Assembly (NCBI GenBank): GCA_013350335.1
Contig: CM023534.1
Location: 23,827,302-23,891,301 of the forward strand
Origin: Chimonanthus salicifolius
Taxonomy: Eukaryota > Streptophyta > Magnoliopsida > Laurales > Calycanthaceae
Direction of reading: 5' to 3'
DNA length: 64,000 bases
Part shown: positions 35,571 through 47,700 of the stretch, piece after piece
Layout of the letters: every line of letters starts with the position of its first letter
Numbering within the stretch: the stretch's first letter is position 1
The notes under the pieces: model-generated
What the model was told of the DNA's origin: nothing
Database searches by the model: none
The model's input: the letters and a program-made list of their open reading frames with translations, nothing else
Made by a program: the position numbers and the translations under genes

Positions 35571-37086
35571 TTCCAAGATGATTAAAATACTATCATGCCT
35601 TTCTTCTCCTAAAATCTATTTAAAATATGCTTTGTTTGTCACTTGATTGTTTAGAGTAAAGCTAGTAGATTATTTTCCATCAATATTATTTTTTGCACCT
35701 TATTTTCATTTAAAAATTTAAGTTTATTAAATATGGTATTGGTTCATGACTCTTATTCTTATGGTTTATCAAGTCTAACACCTCACACCCTTTTTTGGAC
35801 TATGACACTTGCATTTCTATCCATACAACTTAGGTTGTGCTAGGGTATTTTGTAATCAAAGAGTGATGTCCTCTAATAGCCCACAAAAAACCTAAAGGTA
35901 TCTACTCTAATTTTTTTTTTAATTATTCATAGTTAGGACTAGGGCATTTTTATCATAGAGCTCCTTTGACAATTTCTACTTTTTTTTCTAATTCAGAGCA
36001 AAAAAATTCTTAGTTTCAGATTTTCTTCAATTACAAACAAATATTTAGTAGTTGTCTAGATGAAGGAATTAATTCACTTAGAATCAAATAAATTTGATCC
36101 CAAAAAAAAACGAGGAAAATGAGGATCTAAAGATCATCAAGGTAAAGTTGTGTCCTAATGGTGGCGGAATGCTACTAGTAGGTGAGATGATCATCCACAA
36201 TGGGTTGCACAATATTACTATGCACACCTAAGTGTAGGACCCACCAGATGGGTGGTGATCAGCCCCTTAGAAAGGTCTTAAGTACGCAGTCCACCAAAAA
36301 TCACTTTGATTAATTCAATCAAGTCATATTTTTTAAGCCCCCATTTTAAATTACTTTTTAATCTGTGGGCTTCAAAACATGTCTCGATTAAGCAGTTTTT
36401 AGTGGACTATATACTGAAACAAAGATCCTTCAAATGGACCCATCACCACCCCCATTTTGATGGCGGCCAGGCCTAGGTGCTAACGAGATCCGCAATTGAT
36501 CATCCTTTGACTAGCAATGCCATGCTTGGGCATGCAAAGAGATAATGAATTACATAGATTCAGATAAATGCTGTTAGAAGTTAAAGATTTGGCAATCGGG
36601 TTACAAGAAAATTTTCATCAAAGTCCAAAGGAACCTAGATAGTGAAGCATATAAACTAGCCAAATTGATAACAAGGATGATTTGCTGGTTGTCAACAGAG
36701 TCACTCCATGACATTAACTACTTGTACAATATCATGGCTAGTTGGCTACAACCTTTAAAGGCATGATTACTGTATATAACATTTTTACACATTGAAAGTA
36801 GATCGATTTGAGAGATGACAGCCATTTGATTGATTGACTCAATCTTCAAGTAAAATCAAATAATAAATCCACACCTTCTGAATGTAATCAAGCATAATTT
36901 TACAACTCTTCAACAAATATGGACCCTTCGTGCCCATTAAATAGGCAGCTATGATCATCAATCATAATGATTCCAAAGCCTTATCTGGGTATAAGTGAAA
37001 GGATTTAAATCATCAATCATAAAATTCAAAAAAAAAAAAGTTTGGAACCTGAAAGTTGAATCAGTATAACTTATCTGCCCTCAACT
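35571..37086. other. Intergenic, 3' side of the PORR gene
   Basis: No coding frame supported. The last few hundred bases before 37087 presumably include the 3' UTR of the PORR gene (minus strand). I recognise no element ends with confidence. Confidence 0.45.
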
Positions 37087-38457
37087 TCATGAAGTATCTT
37101 CATATGCACTGTAGACCTCCCCAACATCCATTTCTGCATCATCAATTAGGAATGCATCTTCCAAAGTAACATTTTCTTCATCCTCAATTCCAGCAAATGC
37201 ATTTTCACCATCAGAATCATTTCCAAACAAATCATCCTCAACATCTGAAATTTCATTGAACATTTCAGGCCTCCTTTTCCTTCCTCTACAACCAATAAGG
37301 CTTTGAATCTTATCCCTCCAAAGCACTAATGGGCATTTCTCAATCAGTTCAGAACCTTCATATGCTTCTGTCAAGAACACACTCAGCCTCTTTCCCCTTT
37401 CTGAAACATAAAAGATACCAAAATGCTTCAATAGAAGCCGCATCAACTTTTGGGGCATGACAAATTCTTGTCGGAAATGAGTGAGATGATCAGTCACCAG
37501 CCGCTTTTCAATTGTAAAGCTCAGCAGCTCATGCATTATTGCAACAGCTCGTTTATCAAATTCCTGAGACCCCGGGATCAGGTCATGTGCATCAGCATAT
37601 GGTGAGAAATATGATCTTTTCTGAAAATGCTCAATTTTTCCACCATATCTAAAGACCTTTTTGTAGTTTTGAGGGAACTTCAATGGGAAAGGAAGGGAAA
37701 GAAGCCCAGGGGAGGGAGGATTTTTTTCAATTCCTGGGAAAGCCGCCTTCTCCAACTCCGTAACTGCCCAAGCAGGATTCCACGACACAAGTTCTAAGTA
37801 CTCAACATCATCAACTTTAACAACTCTGAAATGTTCTGGGAATTGATGAATCCAACGGCTTCGGAAATCATAAGGCAAGCCTAAATCTCTTCTGAAATGA
37901 GCAATCTTGTCAACTGGAAGCCTTTTATCAATCGACATCATCAAGAAGCGTGTGACATACTCTGCTGCCTGTGGGCCATGCTCTTCCTTGAGCCTCTCCT
38001 CTTCTTCCACCAAATCTTCAGCTTCCTTAGTAAAACCGCACCATATCACACCCTTCTGGTCCTTGTACAATTCGAACAACCTTGGCGACTTGCGAATGAA
38101 ATCTATGACCTTGTGTGGCTTGCGAAGGTTGATCTGCTGTCGATACTGTTCTATGTCCCGTAGCGTAATGATCTGTTCGGGTTCTTTTTTCAAAGCCTCC
38201 ATTATAACCAACACCTTTGACAGAATTTTCCATTTCTCTATAACAACTTCAAGATGATGTACCCGTTTCTTCTTGCTTCTGTCCTGCACCCGCTTGCTTG
38301 TAGTCATTAATCTTGTCTGCAAAGCTGAAAAAGCCAGCCACAATGGCAACCCCCCCAATCTCAAATTCAAGAATTCAGTATCTTTAATACTAAATCTGTC
38401 CAATACAATCCTTAACCCTATTCTATTAAATGCTCGTGCTGCCATCATCAACCACAA
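37087..38457 (-). CDS. PORR-domain (plant organelle RNA recognition) protein, single exon
   Basis: An uninterrupted 456-residue frame. The N-terminus is basic, hydroxylated and low in acids (AARAFNRIGLRIVLDRF), as in a mitochondrial or plastid presequence. The PORR domain runs from about residue 62 (KKKRVHHLEVVIEKWK) to about 385, with FIRKSPRLFELY, DKRLPVDKIAHFRRDLGLPYDF, LELVSWNPAWAVTELEK, PFPLKFP, RAVAIMHELLSFTIEKRL and KHFGIFYVSERGKRLSVFLTEAY. The family (WTF1, WTF9, RPD1) binds group II introns and aids organelle splicing. Unusual here is a C-terminal extension of about 60 residues, a basic GRKRRP patch followed by a strongly acidic tail. Starts at Met 4 or 5 are also possible. RNA-binding function and organelle are inferred from the family. 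Confidence 0.93.
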   Translation of the reverse strand: MWLMMAARAFNRIGLRIVLDRFSIKDTEFLNLRLGGLPLWLAFSALQTRLMTTSKRVQDRSKKKRVHHLEVVIEKWKILSKVLVIMEALKKEPEQIITLRDIEQYRQQINLRKPHKVIDFIRKSPRLFELYKDQKGVIWCGFTKEAEDLVEEEERLKEEHGPQAAEYVTRFLMMSIDKRLPVDKIAHFRRDLGLPYDFRSRWIHQFPEHFRVVKVDDVEYLELVSWNPAWAVTELEKAAFPGIEKNPPSPGLLSLPFPLKFPQNYKKVFRYGGKIEHFQKRSYFSPYADAHDLIPGSQEFDKRAVAIMHELLSFTIEKRLVTDHLTHFRQEFVMPQKLMRLLLKHFGIFYVSERGKRLSVFLTEAYEGSELIEKCPLVLWRDKIQSLIGCRGRKRRPEMFNEISDVEDDLFGNDSDGENAFAGIEDEENVTLEDAFLIDDAEMDVGEVYSAYEDTS

Positions 38458-40700
38458 ATATTCAACAAACGGATTTTGCTAGCTAGTAGTTTATTATAGG
38501 CACCACTTCAGTTGAGTTCAATGAAAAACCCAACCAAGTTCAGAATCTTCAATCTTGGTTTCAAACAATCAAATTGAGAGTAGGTCCTGACATCACTGTC
38601 TCCATCCCTGAAGCCTCATAAATCCCTCTAGCATTGGAAAATAGTTTCTTGATAGATACCATGTCAAATCAATTCATAGCCAAACAATTTAAAGTAACCT
38701 TCTCCAAAAATGGTTTCATAACAACAAATTGACAGAAGATTCTTCCATTGTCATCTTTCGTGTTGACGCCATATCCCAGGTAGCAAAAACAAAATTATCA
38801 GATCATATAAATGACTAATATCTACAATCCTACAAATCTTCTCTATAAAATGGCTAAATTACAGAAAATGTAGGAAACAAACTATTGCAATCTTGTGCAT
38901 CCGACAACAATCTCACAAAACCCAAATCACAGAAGAACCAGAGTTTCTTTGAATGCTTTCAAGCTGTTTGTTGAAGTGCCTGAATGAATTTATAGGCATC
39001 ATATAAAATGCAAGCTGGAACAGGCAACAAGATGAAATGCTAATGGTTGTGGAATTCGTTTTTGATATCTGAGAATGAGATCAACATCAAGCAATTCGAC
39101 CATCAGAGCCACATTCTTGGCATGAAATACAACCATACATACATGTGCTTCTTCTGTACTGTTGTAAAATTGGAGTCTCAGGACCAAAATGAGCAAGTTA
39201 AAATGACTCGAGGCTTCTTAAATAGGGCTGAAAACTTATCCCAAATCTCCTTATTGAGATATTATCAGCTAAAGATAACATTGGGACATCTTTTCAAAAA
39301 AAGACATTTTTATCATGATATGATCTGAAAATCACTCCAGAAATATAATATTCTTCAAAAAATAAAAATATAGGAATCTAGCAAATAAATATGAAATGAA
39401 AATGACATTCAGAAAATTGAAATGATCATTACTAAATGGCATGGAGGAAGTGCCGATAAGCATTGGAGATTTTTAATATTAAATACTTATTATATTACAA
39501 AATACCAAGAAGAAACTAATCAATTAAAAAAGAATCCATCTGAAAGTTCAACTATTTTATGATTAAGAATGCTATGAATCCACCTAAATTAATTCAAACT
39601 CATTCCCTTTATAGATTCTTTATCCTATTTCATAATCGTCATCTTCTTCTTCTTCTTCCCTTCACACACTCATATTGCATGATTCCCCCAAATCCACCTC
39701 GAACTAAACACTCAAAAAACCCCAACTAAAAGTCTAAAACTTGGGTTGATATTCGGTAACCCTCTCATTAAAATATAGAATTAAAGAAAAAAAACACTCA
39801 AATGCATACCTGGTCTGGTCGTGCCTGGTCGGAATTGTATTTAGTCATGCAGTTTCGCCGGCGGCGAGTCGTAACTCGCCATTGGAGGAGAGGGCAACCT
39901 GGAGTTCAGACTGGAGTTGTTAAAGATTGGAGGCTGGAGATTATGAGATTACTGAGTAGGAGTTTCGGCGCTTCGGCCTAGGCCTAAATTAATTTGATCC
40001 GATAAAATTTGATTAGCTCCAATAATTTAAATTGAAGTATAACCTTAAAATTCTGTGACCTAATTTTAAAATAGACATGAATTGATTAACTTATTTAATA
40101 AATAAGGATCTAATAAATGGACCCACATGAATATTTAGTGGGATATATTGAGATTGATAAAATAATATTATACTCATTTTTTCATAAAAATATCTGAGGA
40201 AAGTATTAGGATATATGATTGAGACTGAGATTGATATAATGAGATTATACTTATTTTTTATTAGTGGATTATAACTAATTTTTTAATTTTTTGTTAAAAT
40301 ATTGTTTACAAAATGAAAGAATTTTTTAACATTTTCATTTTTTATAAACATGTGAAATATTATTTACATGTTAAATTTATCATCCACAAATATTTTAATG
40401 CTTTTATAGATATTTAATTTTTTTAACTGTTTCCATAGATAAATATTGAGTTATTGAATATTTGTTTATTTTAAAAGACTTAACGTATTATATTATTTAA
40501 TTTTTTTATTTTTAAAATAAACTAAAAGTGTAAATGAATAACTCAAAATCCAACTTGATCTGAAAACATTTAAAATAAACTCAAATCAATTAAACTATTT
40601 AGATAAATAAATAATGGATTGCAAATTATTGTCTCCAAACCTAAATAAAACTTGACTAATATGAAAAGGATAAAACTTGACTAATATGTAAAGGATAATA
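38458..40700. other. Upstream region of the PORR gene and intergenic spacer
   Basis: No second coding gene is visible. The GC-richer patch at 39845-39985 (GCCGGCGGCGAGTC and around) may be the PORR promoter or leader, which would then need a leader intron; this is not established. Beyond about 40000 the sequence is AT-rich. Confidence 0.35.
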
Positions 40701-40702
40701 AT

Positions 40703-40862
40703 TCGTACACGATGAGTTTTCATCATGGTGCAACAGTTAAAGGAAAATATCATTTTACCTCCTTTTTTTAAAAAAAAAGAATAGAGAGAAATGAAAAGTA
40801 ATGGCAAAATAATTTTTTCCTTTTAAGGGTGGTGCACCATGATAAAGACTCAGTGCACAGAT
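40703..40862. mobile_element. Small TIR element, about 160 bp
   Basis: TCGTACACGATGAGTTTTCATCATGGTGCA at the left is mirrored at the right as GTGCACCATGATAAAGACTCAGTGCAC. The pairing continues inward through TTAAAGGAAAAT...ATTTTTTCCTTTTAA. No coding capacity. A convincing target duplication was not found, so the superfamily is not assigned. Confidence 0.6.
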
Positions 40863-42130
40863 TATTAGCAAGGAGGATCTATGTACGTGTGTTTTTTCTT
40901 TATTCCCATTCTAGCTTGAATATATAAATACAAAAATGCCATTCTCTTGCTTTCTTCCCCTTTTGTAAAAGATTGAGACTAAAATGATTGTTAATAATTC
41001 AATCTTCTACAGTAAATTAATGTCAATATATCATTGACCTTGGTGAATTTAAATTCAACGGCTAAAAGTACTCTTTTGTCATTAAGTTTTAATTTTGAAA
41101 TACGCTCGTCTTTCATATGGTAGACTACTCACTCATATAATATATTAAAAAAAAATTCTATCATTTTGACATGACAAAACTCGATAAAATTAGTTGAATA
41201 GTTTGACTCAAAATCCTATCAAGTCAACAAGAATAAACTCAGCTAATTTTTTTATTTTTTTAAATTATAGTTTCATAACTCTCGAAAAAATTCTAGGTTT
41301 TTTAATATTTTAGGATAGAGAGAGCAGAAAAATGATCGCAGACAGTGAAGTGTCAACCAAATTGTTTTAATTAAACATGTCGGCAATTGAATGGGACACT
41401 CAAACTACAATGCCCTTTCTTTTTCTCTCTCTTTCTGTTTTATTTATGAAATTAAAACGAAATTGTTTGCTATTTATTATAATTTCTACAATAAAATTGA
41501 TCCTCGAAATGCTCTCAAAAGCATTAACCAAGATGTAATTCTTATTCCAAATTATCAAATTGATTTCAAAATAAATCCTCAAAGATCTTAAAATCGAGAG
41601 GATCCTTACAGGCGTGAAAGGTTTAAGGGTGACTAGAGGATTTGTTAGTTGAGAGTAGTCAAAAATTAACTATGACTCATATTTGCTTTAATTATTCGAA
41701 TACTCTAATGATGAACTTTTTTTTTTAATTTATGTGTGAAAAATCGCAGGATCCCTAGCGTAAAACTCCTATAGGTGTGTCCGCAACCTCATGCTTCCTA
41801 AAGCAGAAGGCAACCAGTTGAACTACATCCATATAGATATGATAAACTATTTCAAATCTATATAGTGATCCAAATTCAAGAGTTAACACTTAATGGTCCC
41901 ATATCTCTCACATTCAAGTCTTTGAATCCATCTACATTATGGAAATACACCCCATCATTCCCGCTCTTAGTCATGGAAAAAGACTTTTTAAAATTTAGAC
42001 TAATGAATAGAAGATTTATGTGGCCACAAGTCACTTCTATAACACATACACCATATAACAAAAAAAAAAGGGTTTGTGAAAATGAGAGGAGACATTTAAA
42101 GAAATGATTAGTGTGAGATTATTTTGTTAT
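40863..42130. other. Intergenic, no gene seen
   Basis: AT-rich with no supported gene. Confidence 0.45.
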
Positions 42131-42306
42131 CTACTTCTTCCGTCTGATTTGAAACATTTGTATTTTTTAAGAAATTTTCTATATAGGTAGCACTTCATAT
42201 GATGTTATCCATTTTCAACACACTTTATACTACTCTACTATAAATGATACAACTATTTTGGGACAATTCTAAAATCCGTATAAAACAACTAAATTGAGAC
42301 CCCTTC
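42131..42306 (-). mobile_element. Degenerate Stowaway-like MITE
   Basis: Over its whole length this resembles the complement of the better Stowaway at 45932-46121. For example, ATTTTCAACACACTTTATACTAC and AACTATTTTGGGACAATT correspond to blocks there. Its ends are eroded (CTACTTCTTCCGTCTGATTT), and a TA follows at 42307. Confidence 0.65.
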
Positions 42307-42308
42307 TA

Positions 42309-43262
42309 AGATTCACATTTATATAAGCTCTCCCAGCCCATCCCACCACTCAAGATCCTTACCTACTTAGATATTGATTATCACTATCTAAAGATATTGA
42401 ATTATTAAAAAATCCTTTTTAATACAACACTTTACATAATACTAATATATACATTTAAACATGAACTCATCAAATAAAGTGATAATAAATCTTTTATTAA
42501 ATTATTTATTTAAAATATAACCCATCAAAATCGATTAGACCATATTTTACAAAGAATAAGGATTAAAAAATTGTAAATAATTTAACTTTAAATTACTTAA
42601 GCACATAATTTTATAGATTGAATCAATCTAATCTTTTTATGAATCACGTATTCATACAAAGACTTTCTTAATAGATTTGATAAGTTAATCATTTACACAC
42701 CGACAAATGAACGATCATCTTTTGTGCAATATACTTACAATCAAATATTAAGACTAAAATTTTAGTTATTTAATTAAAATTAAATATTAAACTTGAAACT
42801 TCAAGAAAAAAATTCTCATGCATACTCACCACCCATGCACTAGTCAGTCATTGAAAAAGTAGGCAAACGGCGAAAAAGACAAATCTGCTATGCCCAAATC
42901 CGAAAAAGCCGTAATCAGGAAAAGGCTGTCAGCTTTTGGAAGCCTAATACAAAATTCCATACACAAAGGCTACGTGTGGAAAAAAAAATTCCAAAATCTT
43001 CCTCCTAATAAACCTGCACTGTTCTCTCCCATCAATTCAAGGTCGAAGGCACAGAGTTTATAGAAGAAAGTTTTACAATGAAAAAAATTGAGAATTTGAG
43101 ATCATTTCAAGGGGTTGGTGGAAAGGAATTCTCCTCACTTTTGCTTAGATGAGAAGCAGATGCAAGAAAGGGGCGTGAAGATTAAATGCATTAAACACTT
43201 CATTTATCCTTGTGAAATAGGTCTTAATAGATTCTGATAAATACATTATATATAGACGTTTG
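42309..43262. other. Intergenic, no gene seen
   Basis: AT-rich. No supported gene or element ends. Confidence 0.45.
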
Positions 43263-43269
43263 CTAGAGG

Positions 43270-43464
43270 GGAAAAGGTTGGTTGGGTGGTCAAGACGCTC
43301 GTTTTGTGAAGTGAAGTTTTGAATTCAATTCACACTCAATTCTCTGAGCCACTCTTTATAGAGGACTCCTCATCAACTAAATCAGGGTGTAGATTAAGAG
43401 GTTATATGTATTCATGAAATTAGTCTCACTTCCAATATAAATTAAGGATACCCATGTTAAAAAA
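43270..43464 (+). mobile_element. tRNA-derived SINE (second tail type)
   Basis: The A-box-like GGTTGGTTGGGTGGTCAAGACG at about 43276 and B-box-like TTTTGAATTCAATTCAC at about 43318 are followed by a tail with TAGTCTCACTTCCAATATAAA, GGATACCCATGTTA and a short A-run. Head and tail match the SINE pieces in intron 2 of the dioxygenase. Confidence 0.7.
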
Positions 43465-43954
43465 ATCCAAAAGCTAATTCTAATATTTAGTTTTATTACT
43501 AAAATCTTACATACAAAGACCACTAATACATAAGGAAGTGGTAGATGCTCAACCCACATTGTTTTATTAATAGCCCCACCAAATTTGAGCATTGACAATG
43601 GAAACTCACTTAACATGATAGTATAACATCAGATAAGAATAAAAAGCGAGACAGAAGAGAAGAGAGATGTTAAAGCTAGAATTGAGAAAAACAATGAAGG
43701 GGAAGCACAGCTGTAGTATGGGAGATAGTTTGTAGGATTTGGTGGGGGATATTGGCAGCATTGGACAGTACCATCCGGCGGACAATTCTTTGGACCTGAT
43801 GCTGCTGAGGCGGCGGCGGTGGTGGTGCAATTGGTGGTGAATAAGAAACACAAGGATCACAAGAAGAACAGTACACACAAGCAGTTGGTGTAGAAATTTG
43901 GTTGCTAGGATTCTCCTCAGTTGCTCCACAGATGGAGTCAGAGATTGACACTAG

Positions 43955-45617
43955 GGCTGCGTTTGGATGGGGGGTAATTTTTATAGGGGTTACCCCTAAG
44001 TAGGGGTCACCCTTGAGTAGGGGTGACCTTTGAATTGGGATTACCCTTATCTTGTTTGGTAATTGTTGTGGTAAAGTAAACCTTACCCTAAGGGTAAAAA
44101 ATCTTGTTTGGTAACTACAAACAAGGGTAACCTGATATATTAATATTTTTTTTTTATAAAATATAATTATAAATAATATTTATTAAGTAAATTCTAATAA
44201 TATAACTTATAATAATATTATCTAATTTCTATAAATTATTTTTCATAATTATAATTTAAAATGAACACTTGCATTCTAATATTAAAAATATAAATAAAGA
44301 TTTTTTTGATATTACTATTTTAAATCCCAATAAATAAATAAAAAATGTCAACATATCTCTTCATAAAAATTATAATTACTATTTTTTATATTATATGAAT
44401 TTAATAAAAATATTAATTCTCATAAAATTATTAATATGTCAGTTTACCCCTACGTACAATTACCCCTGCTCAAGGGTAACCCCTGTAAAAATTTACCCCT
44501 CACCCAAATGCATCACGTTGAAAATGTTGCAGAAATTTTATTTTTATATTATATAGATTTAATAAAATTATTAATTCTCATAAAATTATTAATATGTCAG
44601 TTTACCCCTACGTACAATTACCCATGCTCAAGGGTAACCCCTGTAAAAATTTACCCCTCATCCAAATGCATCACATTGAAAATGTTACAGAAATTTAATT
44701 TTTATATTATATAGATTTAATAAAATTATTAATTCTCATAAAATTGTTAATATGTCAGTTTACCCCTACGTACAATTACCCCTGCTTAAGGGTAACCCCT
44801 GTAAAAATTTACCCCTCATCCAAATGCATCACGTTAAAAATGTTGCAGAAATTTTATTTTTATATTATATATATTTTATAAAATTATTAATTCTCATAAA
44901 ATTGTTAATATGTCAGTTTACCCCTACGTACAATTACCCCTGCTCAAGGGTAACCCCTGTAAAACTTTACCCCTCACTTAAATGTATTACGTTGAAAATG
45001 TTGACACATTTTTAAAATAATCTTCTAATAGAATAAATTGTTAATTACCCTGAAAGATATTATCATAAATCTCAAAATTTTCAGAATTTTGAGACCCTAT
45101 CGAAATTTCGACAGAATCACCCCTTAAAAATAGAACATGTTGACAAATACGTTTTAGAAAATTATATAATATATAATTGAAAAATAAATGAAGGCACGAG
45201 ATAAATAGGGGAAAAGTTTCCTTAAAAAATAAAAAATAAATAAAAAACCACTATTATTATTTTAAATTTCAAAAAATGAATACAAAATTCATTATATCTC
45301 TTCATAAAAAAAAAAAATTTGTTGTTTGGTGATATGAGATTTATCAAATGGAAATAATGGAGTGCTTTAAAAAAAAATAAAAGCCAAGTACTTACCAAAA
45401 TAAATAAATAAAAAATATATGTATAAAAAATATTCATAAGTAAAAGAGGGGGGGGAGGGGTAAGGAGGGGTATTCAAAAATGAATACCCCTTGCCCCGTG
45501 GGGGTATTGGAAATGGAGGGGGGAGGGGTAAAATTTTGAATTTTTACCCCTCCCCCCTGGTTACCAAATGGGGGTAAGTAGGGGTAACTGGGGGTTACCC
45601 CCCATCCAAACGCAGCC
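43955..45617. mobile_element. Tourist-like (PIF/Harbinger) non-autonomous element, 1.66 kb
   Basis: Perfect terminal repeats GGCTGCGTTTGGATGG lie at 43955-43970 and, as complement, 45602-45617. TAG is duplicated at 43952-43954 and 45618-45620. It has the same terminal and subterminal sequence as the element at 4274-6882 and the same internal satellite, with fewer units. No transposase. It interrupts the signal-peptide codons of a small secreted-protein gene. Confidence 0.9.
44390..45000. repeat. Internal tandem array, four units of about 158 bp
   Basis: ATGTCAGTTTACCCC recurs at about 44435, 44594, 44752 and 44910, so the period is 158-159 bp. Units are more alike within this element than to those at 5143-6070 (for example all read TACGTACAATTACC here against TACTTACAGTTACC there). 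Confidence 0.85.
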
Positions 45618-45931
45618 TAGAAGAACTGCAAGGAGCACGAGGATTGATGAAGGCATCTTGGAGACTTTGATGCCTATCAGAGGGGAATTTGGTGATGAAT
45701 TTTATGAGAGAATGAATGGAATTTCTATGATTTAATACTCCAAATGGTCCTGCCATGTGTTGGGTCTTTTGCATTTGGAAATCCCACCAATGGAGCCATG
45801 TGGAATGAACAGCACTGCATGATGGCCACATGCAATATTCTATCGTCTTACCGATTTATTCTTTGTCATTTTTCCATTTTCAGTAAAAATGTCAGTTTCC
45901 TGTAATTATAGTATAATATCATAATAATATA

Positions 45932-46121
45932 CTCCCTCTGTCCCAAATTAATTGTCCTATATGGATTTTGAAATTGTCCCAAAATAGTTGTCTCATTTGT
46001 ATTTGTGTAGTACAAAATATGTTGAAAATAGATGAGATCACATGAATACTAAGCTTATATAGAGAGTTCCTTAAAAAATATAAATATTTCAAATAAGACT
46101 ATTAAAATGGGAAAGAGGGAG
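45932..46121 (+). mobile_element. Stowaway MITE, 190 bp
   Basis: CTCCCTCTGTCCCAAATTAA at the left end and GGGAAAGAGGGAG at the right end are the classic Stowaway (Tc1/mariner) termini. TA dinucleotides flank both ends (45930-45931 and 46122-46123). No coding capacity. Confidence 0.93.
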
Positions 46122-46129
46122 TAGTATTT

Positions 46130-47335
46130 ATTATATTTAAAAGTAAATTATTAAGAATATAAAACTCATTTAAGGTGATTTAGACATGTTACTGGTCGAC
46201 ACTAGGTGGAGGGGTAGCCACTAAAAACATAAAAGGATTGATAAAAAAGATATGATAGACAGTGGAGTGACTGATTCTATAATGTAGTTATGGCCGTCTT
46301 AACAAAAGTTAAAGTCTAAAGTAAAAATTTTAAATGAGGTCTTCTTAGTATTTAATATATTATTATAAGTAATATTTAATTAAAATTTTAATTATATATA
46401 ATAAAAAGAATTTATCTAAAATCTATTTTTCTTTGAGATGCAAAATTAATAATTAAACACTTTGCCGTTTCGTTTTATTTCAATAAGAGAGTATGGAGGA
46501 TGCAACTAGTAGCAGGATCGGAGGCGCCGGGTCGTCTCTTAGGCGAGCTTGAACTATTCTGGGCAATGAGACGATCAATGATAGGCCTGGGAGGCTGAAT
46601 GATTTTGACAAGTGAATAGGCTAATGGTCAAGGGTGGGGATACTTTGGTGTTAAGCCGTGACTGTGGAAAGGAGAAGGAAGGGATTGGTTTTGGGTTGAT
46701 TTCAGATAGGAATCTGAATGGGTTGAATGGGAAGAGGATGAGTTTCGATTGTTGTGGTCGTATGGGCTTACAGAGGAATGGAGCGGACAAGGTGGGGGGT
46801 AGGATTGTTGTTGTTTGAACAGGGCAACAATGGTGGACGTGGGTGTGGTTGGAGAAGGATCTGTAGGGGATGGCAAACAAACTGCAGCAAATAGCAAGGG
46901 TGAGAATGGCTGCAAGGCGAGCAGCTTCAAACGGCAACAGGAGGAGAGAGATTGGACAGCAACTGACGTCAGGTGGGGCAACACAGAGGCAACAACAGCT
47001 GACTTGGCGTTGGGTTTCTGGCTGGCAGGAAGCAAGGGTGTGACCAAGTAGCAGCATCAGACGTTGTAGCGTCTGGACAATAGCAGTGGTGCACGGAAGG
47101 AGATCAGCCGCTGTCGTGGTTGGTTGCTTGACAGAGAAGACATAACGAGGTAGGCAGCAAGAAGACCACGAACAACACAGGGAAGTGTTGGCTGGAGGCA
47201 GAGTTTGTTGCAGAGACAATGAAGGCAAAGCACTGCAAACAGAGAGAGAGGAGAGAAACAAGAAAAAAAGAGAGAGGACAGCAGCAATAGTAGCTGCTAG
47301 AGCAAAAAGGACGGATGAACAATAGGCTTTCGTTC
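46130..47335. other. Intergenic; GC-richer segment with long non-coding-looking frames
   Basis: The part 46500-47320 is richer in G and C than its surroundings and is open for 228 codons on the minus strand (46575-47261). The translation is Ser/Cys/Leu/Pro-rich and without domains, and overlapping frames are equally open. The pyrimidine-rich end (TCTCTCTTTTTTTCTTG on the minus strand) resembles a retroelement leader. A (TTCG)n run sits at 47328-47345. I do not call a gene. Confidence 0.35.
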
Positions 47336-47520
47336 GTTCGTTCGTTCTGACTCTAGATAGATGAAATTTTGACTATAATAATAGTGAAACTTGAAAATTA
47401 TAATACATAGGTGGAACTACAATATAAATCAATGAAACATTACATTTGCAGCGGAAGAAAAGAAGAGAACCAATGTCGCTTTTGGAAAAATCATACCATT
47501 TTAAGATTTAGGCGGCTCTT

Positions 47521-47700
47521 TTTTTTTTTTTTTCAAGTTTAGGATATACTGGCTTGTTAGAGCACCTAACTAAGTGTCTGGCGCATATACAAACCTCCCT
47601 ATCTATATACACTGAATAAAACAAGAGAGAGTGACTTTTCTATGTTAAAAGTGGGACTTGAACTTAGAGATCGATTGAGATTCAACCATACAGTTTATTT
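47521..47700 (-). mobile_element. tRNA-derived SINE
   Basis: The poly(T) at 47519-47533 is followed by TTAGAGCACCTAACTAAGTG, CAAACCTCCCTATCTATATACACTG and a B-box (complement of GGGACTTGAACTTAG) at about 47665. These match, in the same order, the SINE at 35357-35555. Confidence 0.65.

Larger units (their letters stand above)
43629..45656 (-). pseudogene. Small secreted Cys/Pro-rich protein gene, split by a Tourist-like MITE
   Basis: On the minus strand ATG at 45656 opens 13 codons (MPSSILVLLAVLL), a hydrophobic signal-peptide start. The Tourist-like element then intervenes. Beyond it (43951 downward) the frame resumes as VSISDSICGATEENPSNQ, ACVYCSSCDPCVSY, SPPIAPPPPPPQQ. Counting one copy of the TAG target site, the codons join without a frame change. 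The Pro/Cys style then continues in a different frame (NCPPDGTVQCCQYPPPNP, ending in a hydrophobic tail to the stop at 43629-43631), so there is also a frameshift near 43795. The original product was probably a secreted, perhaps GPI-anchored, wall-type protein of about 120 residues. I do not recognise the family. Confidence 0.7.

Noticed and set aside
36165..36500. Possible MITE with GATGATCAT near both sides
   Set aside because: The candidate inverted ends are short and inconsistent, and no target duplication was visible.
46575..47261. 228-codon open frame on the minus strand
   Set aside because: The translation is low-complexity (Cys, Ser, Leu, Pro) with no domain. Frames on both strands are about equally open in this GC-richer patch, and it reads like a retroelement leader rather than a protein.
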